This document shows, one piece after another, positions 34,792 to 43,081 of a stretch of 64,000 nt of DNA (position 1 is its first letter; each line of letters starts with the position of its first letter). The stretch is from Polyangiaceae bacterium (GTDB lineage: Bacteria > Myxococcota_A > Polyangia > Polyangiales > Polyangiaceae): assembly GCA_013361525.1 (NCBI GenBank), contig JABFXY010000002.1, positions 1 through 64,000 on the forward strand, in the 5' to 3' direction. The position numbers and the translations under genes are program-made. Below the pieces are notes generated by a model. It worked only from the letters and a program-made list of their open reading frames with translations, did no database searches and had not been told where the DNA came from.

Positions 34792-37224
34792 TCACTCGAA
34801 GATAGCGCCTTTCAGGTTTGCGCCACCCATTCGAGCGCCGTCGCGACGAATGCCCGCGAGCTTCGAGTCTTGCATGTTGGCGTCACGAAAATCGCAGCCT
34901 TCGACCTCCGCACCCCTGAGGTCTGCGCCGTCGAGCTTTGCGAAGCGAAATGACGCACCCGTTAGATTGGCGGCGCCGAGGTCGGCGTGGCTCGCGATGA
35001 TCTTCTGTGCGTTGCAGGCGCCGAATCGTGCTCCGCGCGCGGTTGCACCGGCCAGGCGAGCTTGCCGCAGATCCGCTTTGACGAGCGAGGCATCCGCGAG
35101 GTTCGCCTTGATGAGGCTCGCACCCGCGAGGACCGCGCCGTCGAAGCAAGCCCCCGGCGCCTCGACGCCGTCGAGGCGCGCGCGCGTCAGCGTCGCTCCC
35201 CGAAAGATCGCATTGGCGAGGCGACCATTCGATAGCTCTGCAGCTTCCAGCGCGGCGCGCTCGAAGCTGCATTCGTCAGCCTCGCAATCGACGAGCGTGG
35301 CCCCCATTGCCTTCACGTCGTCGAGGCGTGCGCGGCGAAACGACGCCCGTTCGGCGCGCAGCCCTCCGAGCATCGCCGCCGATACATTTGCACCATCGAA
35401 GGTCACACCCTCGACCGTCGCGCCCGTGAGATCCGCTTCGCGCAGGATCGCCTCCTCGAACGTCGCGCCGCGTGCGCTCAGCTGCGACAGCCGTGCTCGC
35501 TCGCATCGGCTGCGCCGAAAGATCGCTGCGAGGGCGCTCGCCGTTTGCAGGTCCGCCGCGACGAAGGACGCCTCCTCCATATCGGCGCCGTCCAGGATGG
35601 CGCGCGAGAGCAGCGCCTCCGACAGATCCGCCGAGCGCAATGACGCGCCGCGGAGATCGGCACCCGCCATGCGGGCGCCTTTCAGGTTCGCGCCGTCCAG
35701 CTTCGCGCCCGCGAGGTTTGCGCGCTCGAGACGGGCACCATCGAGGCGCGCGCTCGAGAGATCGAGCCCGCTCAGATCCGCGCCGGTGAGGTCGAAGTCG
35801 ACGCGGCCTTTGTCGGCCACGCGATCGAGCACCATCTTTCGCAGGCCTGTCTCCTCCGAGACGGCCGTCTCCGGCGCATCCACCGAAGGCGGCGGCTCAG
35901 CCGGCTGCTCCGGCGCAACCGGCGGCGGTCGCGGCATCGACGGCGGCGGCTCCGGGACGACGCGATCGACCGACGGCACCTTCACGCTGTCCGCAGTCAC
36001 CGTATCTTCGACCGCCATCATCTCGGACAAGAGCGGCATCGTGCTCGCGAGCCCGGCCGCCGGCGGTGTCACGGGCGCGGGACCTGCCCACGGCGCGCCC
36101 GGCGCCATTGCCACCCGGCCCGGCTGCGGGGCCGGCTCGACGTAGGGTGTGGCCGGGCGCACTGCCGCTGCGGAATGGCTGTCCGAATTCATCGCGAGCG
36201 TCTTCGGACGTGCATCACGTTCCGGGCGTCGCTCCGGCCAAATCGTCTCCACGATGCACGTCCCAGGCCGCGTCGGCAGTTGCACGCCGAACATCGCGGT
36301 GAGGTCGCGCGGGTCGTCCTTGATGGGCAACGAGCCTCGAAAGACCGCTTCCATCGTCATCTCGTCGAGGTCGATCGAGAGCCTGTCGAGGACCATCGGC
36401 ACCTCCGACATCGATTCGTCTCGCCGGCTCACGCGGCCCGCAATGACGATGCCGGGCAATCGAGTTTGGAATCGCTCCATCGTGGGGTGCATCCCGTCGA
36501 AGACGAGCCATTCGTCACCGGAGAGGAATCCGACGCGCTGGTCCAGCGGCGCGACCTGGAAAAACGCGAACGACAGCCCGTCCGGGAGGTGGGCGTCCGC
36601 GCCTTCCAGCGCAATGGGGCTGTGGCCGCCGAGGAGCCTCGCGCGGATCGGCCACGCAGGCGACAGCGCACCGAATCCGCCGGGAATTCGACCATTGCGT
36701 GCATCGACGATGTTGGGTGCCTTCGAGCCCGGATCCATTCCGCACCCCGCCGGGTTGAGCTCGCTGCGAGGTCCGCCGAAAGCTCGCTCCCATTCGAGCG
36801 GCATCGATCGAAATGGCAATAACGAGCCGTCCGCTGCCCGGTCGCCATAGACGTAGAGACGCTTGTGGAGGAGCGGTGTGCCATTGCGATGAATGCCGAG
36901 CGCGACGACGCGGCTCGGCGCCGAGCGGCCGCCCACCTGGTACGCCGACGCGTGGAGGAGAACGTCCGCCGCGAGCAAACGCGGCGCCAAATCCGACGGA
37001 ATGCGAAGGCTGCTCGTGCTGGAGGTGTAATCCGTGTATTCGGCCCGATGTCGGATCGGCGCCGGATCGGTGAGCGACGCGACGTCGTCGACACGCACCC
37101 GTGCGGTCCATTTGCCGATGAGGGTGATGAATTGTTCACCGCGCTGCGAATAGAGCGCCGTCGTTGCCGCGATTCTCGGATCGCTCAGCACGTTGGAGGT
37201 GCGAGGTCGGTGCGTATCCGTCAT
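34792..37224 (-). CDS. DUF2169 protein with C-terminal pentapeptide repeats
   Basis: 810 residues from the ATG at 37224, which overlaps the stop of the gene before it. DUF2169 domain about 30–310 (LLHASAYQVGGRSAPSRVVA, KRLYVYGDRAADG, PLEWERAFGGP, GDEWLVFDGMHPTMERFQTRLPG). A Pro-rich linker (about 330–480) precedes about 300 residues of pentapeptide repeats, starting LTGADLSGLDLSSARLDG and running to the C-terminus as a long β-helix rod. The family is often near type VI secretion loci, but no such genes are present here. The partners here are an Hsp70 paralogue, a helical-repeat protein and a Ser/Thr kinase. It is a paralogue of the protein at 22032–24989. Confidence 0.88.
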   Translation of the reverse strand: MTDTHRPRTSNVLSDPRIAATTALYSQRGEQFITLIGKWTARVRVDDVASLTDPAPIRHRAEYTDYTSSTSSLRIPSDLAPRLLAADVLLHASAYQVGGRSAPSRVVALGIHRNGTPLLHKRLYVYGDRAADGSLLPFRSMPLEWERAFGGPRSELNPAGCGMDPGSKAPNIVDARNGRIPGGFGALSPAWPIRARLLGGHSPIALEGADAHLPDGLSFAFFQVAPLDQRVGFLSGDEWLVFDGMHPTMERFQTRLPGIVIAGRVSRRDESMSEVPMVLDRLSIDLDEMTMEAVFRGSLPIKDDPRDLTAMFGVQLPTRPGTCIVETIWPERRPERDARPKTLAMNSDSHSAAAVRPATPYVEPAPQPGRVAMAPGAPWAGPAPVTPPAAGLASTMPLLSEMMAVEDTVTADSVKVPSVDRVVPEPPPSMPRPPPVAPEQPAEPPPSVDAPETAVSEETGLRKMVLDRVADKGRVDFDLTGADLSGLDLSSARLDGARLERANLAGAKLDGANLKGARMAGADLRGASLRSADLSEALLSRAILDGADMEEASFVAADLQTASALAAIFRRSRCERARLSQLSARGATFEEAILREADLTGATVEGVTFDGANVSAAMLGGLRAERASFRRARLDDVKAMGATLVDCEADECSFERAALEAAELSNGRLANAIFRGATLTRARLDGVEAPGACFDGAVLAGASLIKANLADASLVKADLRQARLAGATARGARFGACNAQKIIASHADLGAANLTGASFRFAKLDGADLRGAEVEGCDFRDANMQDSKLAGIRRDGARMGGANLKGAIFE

Positions 37225-38642
37225 GGTCGAGCGGGCTGCGACGCGGAGCTTCCTACGAGCGCCGCGAGCTCTTTCGCCTTTCGAAGCTCTTCGAATGCGG
37301 TCGCTCGTTCTCCTCGGGCGAGGGCCCGGTACCCCGCGCGCCGCGCATTGTCTGCTGCTGCGAGCCGCGCCGCGGGCTCGCGAAACCTCGCCGCCTCCTC
37401 GAGGACCATCGCTGCGACGTCGTTTGCTCCGTTCCGTGCGAGCTGGCCTGCGAGACCGACGAGCGGCGGCGGTGGAAGGCTCGTCGTCCGCGAGAACGCC
37501 GCTTGAACCAGGCGCGCCGCGGACCCGCGAAGCTCCTCGGACGTCGACTCGAGCCCGAGCGATGCTGCCGCCCATGTCGGCAGCGGCACCGGAATGTCGG
37601 GTGACAACAGCGCGCTCGCTGCGTCGATCGATCTCGCGGCGTCGGAGGCGCGCCCATCCTTCGTTGCCATGATGGCTTCGACGGAGGCCGCCGTCGCGCG
37701 CGTGAAGGGGCCGCCCTTCGCGGCCGGGGCCGACGTGCTCGCGAGCCCGCTCGCCGCCGCCGCGAGCTTCGCTCCGCCGTCGTCGGTTCGTCGCGCGAAC
37801 GCCGTCATGATGGTGACCGTCGACTCGAAACGCCGCGACAGCGTCTCACGGGCCGGGCTGTCCTCCATTCGTTTGAGCGCGGCACGAACCCGGTCGACCT
37901 CGATGGCGTGAAGGTGAAATGGCATTTCGTCGAAATGCCGGCACACGATGGCGAGCGCCCGGGCGCGGACCTCCGCGGACCCTCGTCGTGCGAGCTCTTC
38001 GAGCGCAGAGAGCGCGCTCGCTCGCTGGAAGTTGCTTCCCGACAAGAGCCTTCCTCGAAGGATGAGGAGCTTTTGCTCCGGCTGTGCTTCGTCGAGGCGC
38101 GCCTTTTCGCAATGGTGTGCGATGTCCGCCCGTGGCAATACGGCGGTCGCGTCGCGCCGCGCGTGCGCGAGCCAGAGGCCGAGCCAGCGTGCCGTCGCAC
38201 AGGCATGAATGACATCGTCGCCGGCCGCCAGCGCTCCCGTGACGACCTCGCGCCACGCCTCGCGTGGGTCGCCCGCTTGACTCAGGCTCGCTTCGGCCGC
38301 GCGCGCTCGTACATAACGAACGCGGGCGGAACGCGGTCGATCCTCGTCGAGGGCGGCGAGCTTGGCCGCGAGATCGGCTTTTCCCATGACCAGGAGATCC
38401 GTGGCATGGCGCAGGGCGCTCGGACGCGGCGTCGCGAGCTGTCGGTACGCGTCGACCGCGCGATCGATCTCACGATCGTCGGCGAGCGCGATCGAGCACC
38501 TCAATGCGCCCATGACGGCCTTTGCATGGATGTCGGACGGACCGGCGTAGAGGCGCTTGTACGATGCGAGCGCGATGAACGGGCCGACCGAGCTCTCGAG
38601 CTGCTCCGCCGCCCGCAGTCCGACGTCGTCGAAGAAGCTCAC
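37221..38642 (-). CDS. Helical-repeat (TPR-like) protein of the Hsp70/DUF2169 operon
   Basis: 473 residues from the GTG at 38642, which overlaps the hsp70-like stop (GTGA). No signal peptide or membrane span. The sequence is almost all amphipathic helix pairs, Ala/Arg/Leu-rich (AVMGALRCSIALADDREIDR, LALGLWLAHARR-type helices, SALSALEELARRGSAEVRARA), like TPR or HEAT solenoids. Such proteins act as adaptors, and TPRs are classic Hsp70 partners. Its stop overlaps the start of the DUF2169 gene by ATGA. An adaptor between chaperone and client is the natural guess, from position only. Confidence 0.75.
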   Translation of the reverse strand: MSFFDDVGLRAAEQLESSVGPFIALASYKRLYAGPSDIHAKAVMGALRCSIALADDREIDRAVDAYRQLATPRPSALRHATDLLVMGKADLAAKLAALDEDRPRSARVRYVRARAAEASLSQAGDPREAWREVVTGALAAGDDVIHACATARWLGLWLAHARRDATAVLPRADIAHHCEKARLDEAQPEQKLLILRGRLLSGSNFQRASALSALEELARRGSAEVRARALAIVCRHFDEMPFHLHAIEVDRVRAALKRMEDSPARETLSRRFESTVTIMTAFARRTDDGGAKLAAAASGLASTSAPAAKGGPFTRATAASVEAIMATKDGRASDAARSIDAASALLSPDIPVPLPTWAAASLGLESTSEELRGSAARLVQAAFSRTTSLPPPPLVGLAGQLARNGANDVAAMVLEEAARFREPAARLAAADNARRAGYRALARGERATAFEELRKAKELAALVGSSASQPARP

Positions 38643-41242
38643 GCTCTTCCGCTCGATCCGCCCCGTTCGGTGACCAGACCCAACGAGGGCAACCGCTCCA
38701 TCGCGGCGTCGATTCGCTCGAGCTCCGCGTCGCATTGGTCGAGGAGGCGTCGAACCTCGTTCGGCTCCGCGACCTCTCCGGATTCGATCCTCGTCATCGG
38801 CAATGCGACCTTCGTTCGCAGCCCGTCGAGGAGCCGATCCCGCTCCTTCGTTTGCAGCGTGCGGAGCTCGTCGGACGTCGACGGCGTGAAATCGACCAAT
38901 GCGCGCTCGACGCGGGTGCGCCATCGGGCGGTCGAATTGCTGCGCATTTGGACATATGCGGGATCATCCAATCGACGCGCGGCAAACTCTTCTTGAATCG
39001 CCGTCTCGTAGAGCGCCTGCACCTCGTTGAAGGTGCGGCGCCAGGCGCTCGCGTCGAGGGCGGCATGCGCTTCCATTGCGCGCTCCTCGATGCCGCGAAT
39101 TCGATCCTCCCAGGCGTCGCGGTCGAGCCCGACGAGGACACCTTGCGCGCGGTAGACGACGCGCCGCAAGCTGTCGAGCTCCGCCTCGAACAGGTGCATC
39201 GGCGGCTGTAGCGGATCGGCCGCGTCGCCGCCGACGTCGTCCAGCAAACGCCGCAGGCGAGCGCACAGCGCCGAGAGCTTTGCCGGATCGGTTTGCAACG
39301 TTTCGCGAATGGATGACGAAAGCTGATCGACCTCGCGGCGGAAGATGTCGCCCGCATGTCCCCACATCGAGCCGCGCGAGCGCTCTGCTTCGGCGAGAAG
39401 CTCGTCGACGACCTCGGCCTGCTCGAACTTCGCCTGTTCCGCAGGGGTCACCGTGGCCCAGAGCTCTTGCCCGGCGACCACCGCGCGGGCTTCGACGCGC
39501 ATCGCCTCGTCACATTTGAGGGTGAGCTCGACCGGCGTGCCGATCGCGACCTCGCGCGAGACGTTCACCGCGAGCGTCTTGATCGGCATTCGCCCTTGTA
39601 GGAGTCGCAATACGACCGTTCCGCTTTGGTCTGCGGTGTAGAAGGTGTGTTTCGTCTCGGTCGGCAGGCCTGCGCCTTTCGCCATCAGGACGCGGCGCTC
39701 GCGACGTCCGGCGCGGACCACCTCGATGCCGATCTCCTTCGCGATGACCGAGGCGCGCGACAAGGCGCTCGCGCGCGGACGCGCGTCTCCTCGGTAGAGG
39801 ACGAACGGGACGCTGCCGATTTCCTCGCCTGCCTCGTCCCGGACGATCGCCGACAGCTCCGCATCGCCCGACCCCTCCAGCGTGAGCTCGACGCGGGCGG
39901 GCTTGTCTTCGCCGAGAACCATGGCTTCCGCGAGCACGGCGCCATTCTGCGCGACGCTCAACGACGCTGCGGGCTTCGGCGTTCGCTCGACTCGAATCGC
40001 GACGCGGGCGCGCGCGCTCGTCGCGACGAGCGGCGATGCGAACCCGATGCGGAGCGCACGCTCCTGGTCCTCGATGCTGAGCCCGCCCACCTGGGCGCCG
40101 TGGATGGCTGCTCCGAGCGCGACGATCGTGTCGACCTCGTCGGCGAGCGGCTCCGCGTTTTTGGTCTGCGAGCAGATCGCATCCATCACTTTGCGTCGCA
40201 CGAGCGGCACACGCGTGGACCCACCGACGAGGACGACGTGGTCGATGTCCTTCGCGCCGACACCCGCGGTGCGCATGCTCTCCTCGATGGCTCGCTTCGA
40301 GCACTCGATGGTCGACTCGACGAGATCGTCGATGGTGGCCTCGTATTCGGATCTCGTGATCTCCATATCGAGGCTGACCGACTCGCCCTCTTTGTCTTCG
40401 AATAGCGAAGAGCGCGACACGTTGACCGACTCCGCCGTCGAGAGGCTCTCTTTGATCTCCTGCGCGAGGTGCACCAGAAGCAGGAACCGCGCGCGGTCCG
40501 CAGGGTCGTGCAGCACGTCGAGATCGAGCTTGTATCCCCGCTTCACGAGCGCTTTTCTCAAGTGCTCCGCGAAGCGGCGGTCGAAATCGTCCCCGCCGAG
40601 GAGGTTGTCGCCGTCGATCGCGAGGACCTGATATTCGCCCGCGATACACCGGAGGATCGAGACGTCGAACGTCCCGCCTCCGAGGTCGTAGACGAGGAAG
40701 TTTCCGCCGGCGATCTTGCGCTTGTACGTGTGGTAAATCGCAGCAGCGGTCGGCTCCTGGATGATGCCGACGACGCCGAGCCCCGCGAGCTCACCCGCGC
40801 GCCGGGTCGCTTCGATTTGCGGCGCGTCGAAGTAGGCCGGCACGGTGATGACGGCGCGATCGACCCGCATCTCGACGCCTTCGTTCGCGCGGTCGGCGAG
40901 GAACGTCGTCATCGAAGCGCGAAGCTCGGCGAGGATCTTGGCCGATATCTCCTCGGGCGTGAGCTCGTGCGGTCCCACCGACACCTGCACGTGTTGGCCC
41001 ATGCGCCGCTTGATCGACTCGACGGGCGCGGGGTCCTTTCCGCGGCGAGCGCGCGCCGGCCTGCCCACGACGAAGCTTTGCTTGTCCTTGTCCCACGCCA
41101 CCGCGGAGGGGACCGTCTTGCGACCGAAACGATCCTCGTACACCAGGATCTCGCGCTCGGACGGAACCAACATGGCAATTTCCGAGTTGGTCGTTCCGAG
41201 GTCGATGCCGACGGCGCGGTCGAAGAGGAGCATCTGGGTCAT
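38639..41242 (-). CDS. Hsp70 (DnaK) paralogue with an extended C-terminus
   Basis: 867 residues against about 640 for housekeeping DnaK. Nucleotide-binding domain about 8–385: VGIDLGTTNSEIA phosphate-1, VPAYFDAPQIEATRRA, IIQEPTAAAIYH, YDLGGGTFDVS phosphate-2, and VVLVGGSTRVPLVR. It is intact, so ATPase activity is expected. The β-sandwich region (about 400–520) is diverged, and a ~300-residue helical C-terminus replaces the short lid. There is no EEVD-like tail. No dnaJ or grpE is adjacent; the 135-residue protein upstream may be a co-chaperone. It overlaps both neighbouring genes by 4 bases. The role is probably a dedicated chaperone for the DUF2169/pentapeptide protein or its cargo. Confidence 0.92.
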   Translation of the reverse strand: MTQMLLFDRAVGIDLGTTNSEIAMLVPSEREILVYEDRFGRKTVPSAVAWDKDKQSFVVGRPARARRGKDPAPVESIKRRMGQHVQVSVGPHELTPEEISAKILAELRASMTTFLADRANEGVEMRVDRAVITVPAYFDAPQIEATRRAGELAGLGVVGIIQEPTAAAIYHTYKRKIAGGNFLVYDLGGGTFDVSILRCIAGEYQVLAIDGDNLLGGDDFDRRFAEHLRKALVKRGYKLDLDVLHDPADRARFLLLVHLAQEIKESLSTAESVNVSRSSLFEDKEGESVSLDMEITRSEYEATIDDLVESTIECSKRAIEESMRTAGVGAKDIDHVVLVGGSTRVPLVRRKVMDAICSQTKNAEPLADEVDTIVALGAAIHGAQVGGLSIEDQERALRIGFASPLVATSARARVAIRVERTPKPAASLSVAQNGAVLAEAMVLGEDKPARVELTLEGSGDAELSAIVRDEAGEEIGSVPFVLYRGDARPRASALSRASVIAKEIGIEVVRAGRRERRVLMAKGAGLPTETKHTFYTADQSGTVVLRLLQGRMPIKTLAVNVSREVAIGTPVELTLKCDEAMRVEARAVVAGQELWATVTPAEQAKFEQAEVVDELLAEAERSRGSMWGHAGDIFRREVDQLSSSIRETLQTDPAKLSALCARLRRLLDDVGGDAADPLQPPMHLFEAELDSLRRVVYRAQGVLVGLDRDAWEDRIRGIEERAMEAHAALDASAWRRTFNEVQALYETAIQEEFAARRLDDPAYVQMRSNSTARWRTRVERALVDFTPSTSDELRTLQTKERDRLLDGLRTKVALPMTRIESGEVAEPNEVRRLLDQCDAELERIDAAMERLPSLGLVTERGGSSGRA

Positions 41243-41646
41243 TCCTTGAGGAGTGGATCGGACGCGATCGTGACGTAGCCCGAAGGCTCGCTCGGCAGGA
41301 GCCCTTCGCGGCCTAGCGTTTCATATAGCTCGGTCAGGGGCAGCGACAGCACCGGCTCGTCGATCGGCGCGGCGTGCGCTTTCACCGACGGGGCTCGGGT
41401 GGGCGGCGCGACGACCTCGGGCTCCGGATCCACGAACGTCGTGAGCGCCTGCAAGATCCGCTTCTTCGGATGGACCGTGAGCTCTTCCCACGCGCTGCGG
41501 ATGGCCTGGCGCGCGTCCGGCTCGGCGTCCTCGACGAGCTCCCGCATCCGCTCCGTGATCGCGTCCGAGCTTGCGACGGGATCGAGATCGAAGTCGTCGA
41601 AGGTGTTGCCCCACGCCTGGGTGGGGCGCTTTGCTTCGCCGCTCAC
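41239..41646 (-). CDS. Small protein coupled to the Hsp70 paralogue, possible co-chaperone
   Basis: 135 residues from the GTG at 41646 (GTGA overlap with the preceding stop); its own stop overlaps the hsp70 start by ATGA. An acidic, polar N-terminus is followed by two helices with ITERMRELVEDAEPDARQAI and WEELTVHPKKRILQALTTF. The order of helix, HP-containing loop and helix recalls a J-domain, but the invariant HPD is HPK. A Pro-rich linker and a short acidic C-terminal domain follow. I do not recognise a family. Tight coupling to the chaperone gene suggests a co-chaperone or client-loading factor. Confidence 0.65.
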   Translation of the reverse strand: MSGEAKRPTQAWGNTFDDFDLDPVASSDAITERMRELVEDAEPDARQAIRSAWEELTVHPKKRILQALTTFVDPEPEVVAPPTRAPSVKAHAAPIDEPVLSLPLTELYETLGREGLLPSEPSGYVTIASDPLLKE

Positions 41647-42962
41647 CGGCTCCCTCCCCAACGAGAACGTGCGGCATCGAGCCGCGCGCGCGCCTCCAGC
41701 GTGCGCTTGCTTTGCGGGAACAGAGTCTCGGCGCGTTCGACGATCGGCGTCATCTCGTGCACGTCGGCGCGCCCCGTGAAGATCGTGGATCGGCCGAGGA
41801 CGCTGATCACGTGATCGCTCAGGAGGTGCGCCATGACGAGCCGACCATTGCGATGGGAGGGGCATATCTTGAGCGCGCGCTCCGCATACGCCCATTCCCT
41901 CGCGCGCTCCGTTTCGGCTTCCGATCGAAAGACCAACACCTGGGCGCATTTCGCGGCGTAGGTGATTTCGCCCGGTCGCGCGAGCAAACGCGCTTCGAGG
42001 CTGTCGTACAGGTCCGCGCACGGGGCGACGATCTCGCGAAGCTCTGCCCAGCCGGCGTGTCGATAGACCTCCCAGGCAAACGGCGTCACCTGATCGACCG
42101 CGAAATACTCGACCGCGACGTCGCGCTCGCTCCATTGCCAAATGGACCCGACACGCCCGAAGAGCGAGGCGAGCTCCGCTGCGTCGGCCGAGCGCGTCTT
42201 CGCCTCGTGCAGCGCGTCTTCGATCGGGGCGAGCGCTTCGTCGATCGCGCGGGCGCGCGCTCGTTCCGCGCGCATCACGAGCCTTCGAGCCACGGCCGCG
42301 CTCGCCGACACGAGCTTGCCCGCGTCCTGCACCCGCGCGAGCCCCGCGAGCGCGAGACCGGCCGAAGCGGAGATGTCACGCGCGCCACGAACCGCGCTCG
42401 CCGCGAGCTCGTCGACGACCTGTGCGGGCATCGATTGAGCGAGCTCGTCGATCTCTTGCTGCGTCAGCTCGCCCGCTGCGAGCTTCGCCGTCACGCCGGC
42501 GAGATACGCCTGCTCGTCGGCGAGCCCCATCCACGCCGCCATCCGTCGCATCGTCGCGTCGAGCTCTTTCGCGCGGAGCGACGCGACCAACTCGGCCGAA
42601 CCGGGCGCGGTCGCATTTCGCGCGGCCGCGAAGCTTCGCGCGAGACGATCGAAATAGATCGCAGCCGAATGCAACAGCCCCGCCGACCACCCGACCATCG
42701 ACCCGCGCAGGAGCGCGGAAAACGCTTCGACGTCGCCGTCGACGGCGCGGGCGACCGCCTCCTCCCCGCCGGATAACGCGGCTATTCCGCGCGCGAGCAC
42801 CCGCGCGCGGCCGGGCAACGGCCGTGCCCCGCCTGGAGCCTCGACCCGCCAAAGGTTCGCGACGGCGCGCTCTTCACCGAGCGCGGCGAGCAATCGCTCG
42901 TCGGCGCTCCGCCACGCGTGATCGGACGAAACCTGGACGCTGGCCGTCGGAGAGGAGCTCAT
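41643..42962 (-). CDS. Helical protein, first gene of the Hsp70/DUF2169 operon
   Basis: 439 residues from the ATG at 42962; the open frame reaches 43025 but this Met gives the cleaner N-terminus. No signal peptide or membrane span. Very Ala-rich and helical throughout; near the C-terminus EWAYAERALKICPSHRNGRLVMAHLL reads like a TPR unit. No enzyme motif. Its stop overlaps the 135-residue gene. As the operon leader it shares the 119-base divergent promoter region (42963–43081) with the Cys-rich lipoprotein gene. An adaptor role with the chaperone is inferred. Confidence 0.75.
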   Translation of the reverse strand: MSSSPTASVQVSSDHAWRSADERLLAALGEERAVANLWRVEAPGGARPLPGRARVLARGIAALSGGEEAVARAVDGDVEAFSALLRGSMVGWSAGLLHSAAIYFDRLARSFAAARNATAPGSAELVASLRAKELDATMRRMAAWMGLADEQAYLAGVTAKLAAGELTQQEIDELAQSMPAQVVDELAASAVRGARDISASAGLALAGLARVQDAGKLVSASAAVARRLVMRAERARARAIDEALAPIEDALHEAKTRSADAAELASLFGRVGSIWQWSERDVAVEYFAVDQVTPFAWEVYRHAGWAELREIVAPCADLYDSLEARLLARPGEITYAAKCAQVLVFRSEAETERAREWAYAERALKICPSHRNGRLVMAHLLSDHVISVLGRSTIFTGRADVHEMTPIVERAETLFPQSKRTLEARARLDAARSRWGGSR

Positions 42963-43081
42963 TCGGAACGCGGTCGGCGGAGCGTAACAGAGCGAGCGGC
43001 GAGGTGCCGGTCTGGCCGGCGACAACTGGCACGCACGACAGCGCGTTTGCTCGGGTCCGATATCCGAAGCACGATGCCCCC

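Noticed and set aside
22032..37224. Type VI secretion locus
   Set aside because: The DUF2169 proteins are suggestive, but no tssB/C, hcp, vgrG, clpV or PAAR-like gene is in the window.
43015..43035. CTGGCACG-containing sigma-54-like motif before the Cys-rich lipoprotein
   Set aside because: The downstream GC is one base off the required spacing.
42422..43081. Upstream extension of the large Cys-rich lipoprotein frame
   Set aside because: It is Arg/Pro-rich, lies antisense to the first gene of the Hsp70 operon and would bury the lipoprotein signal.
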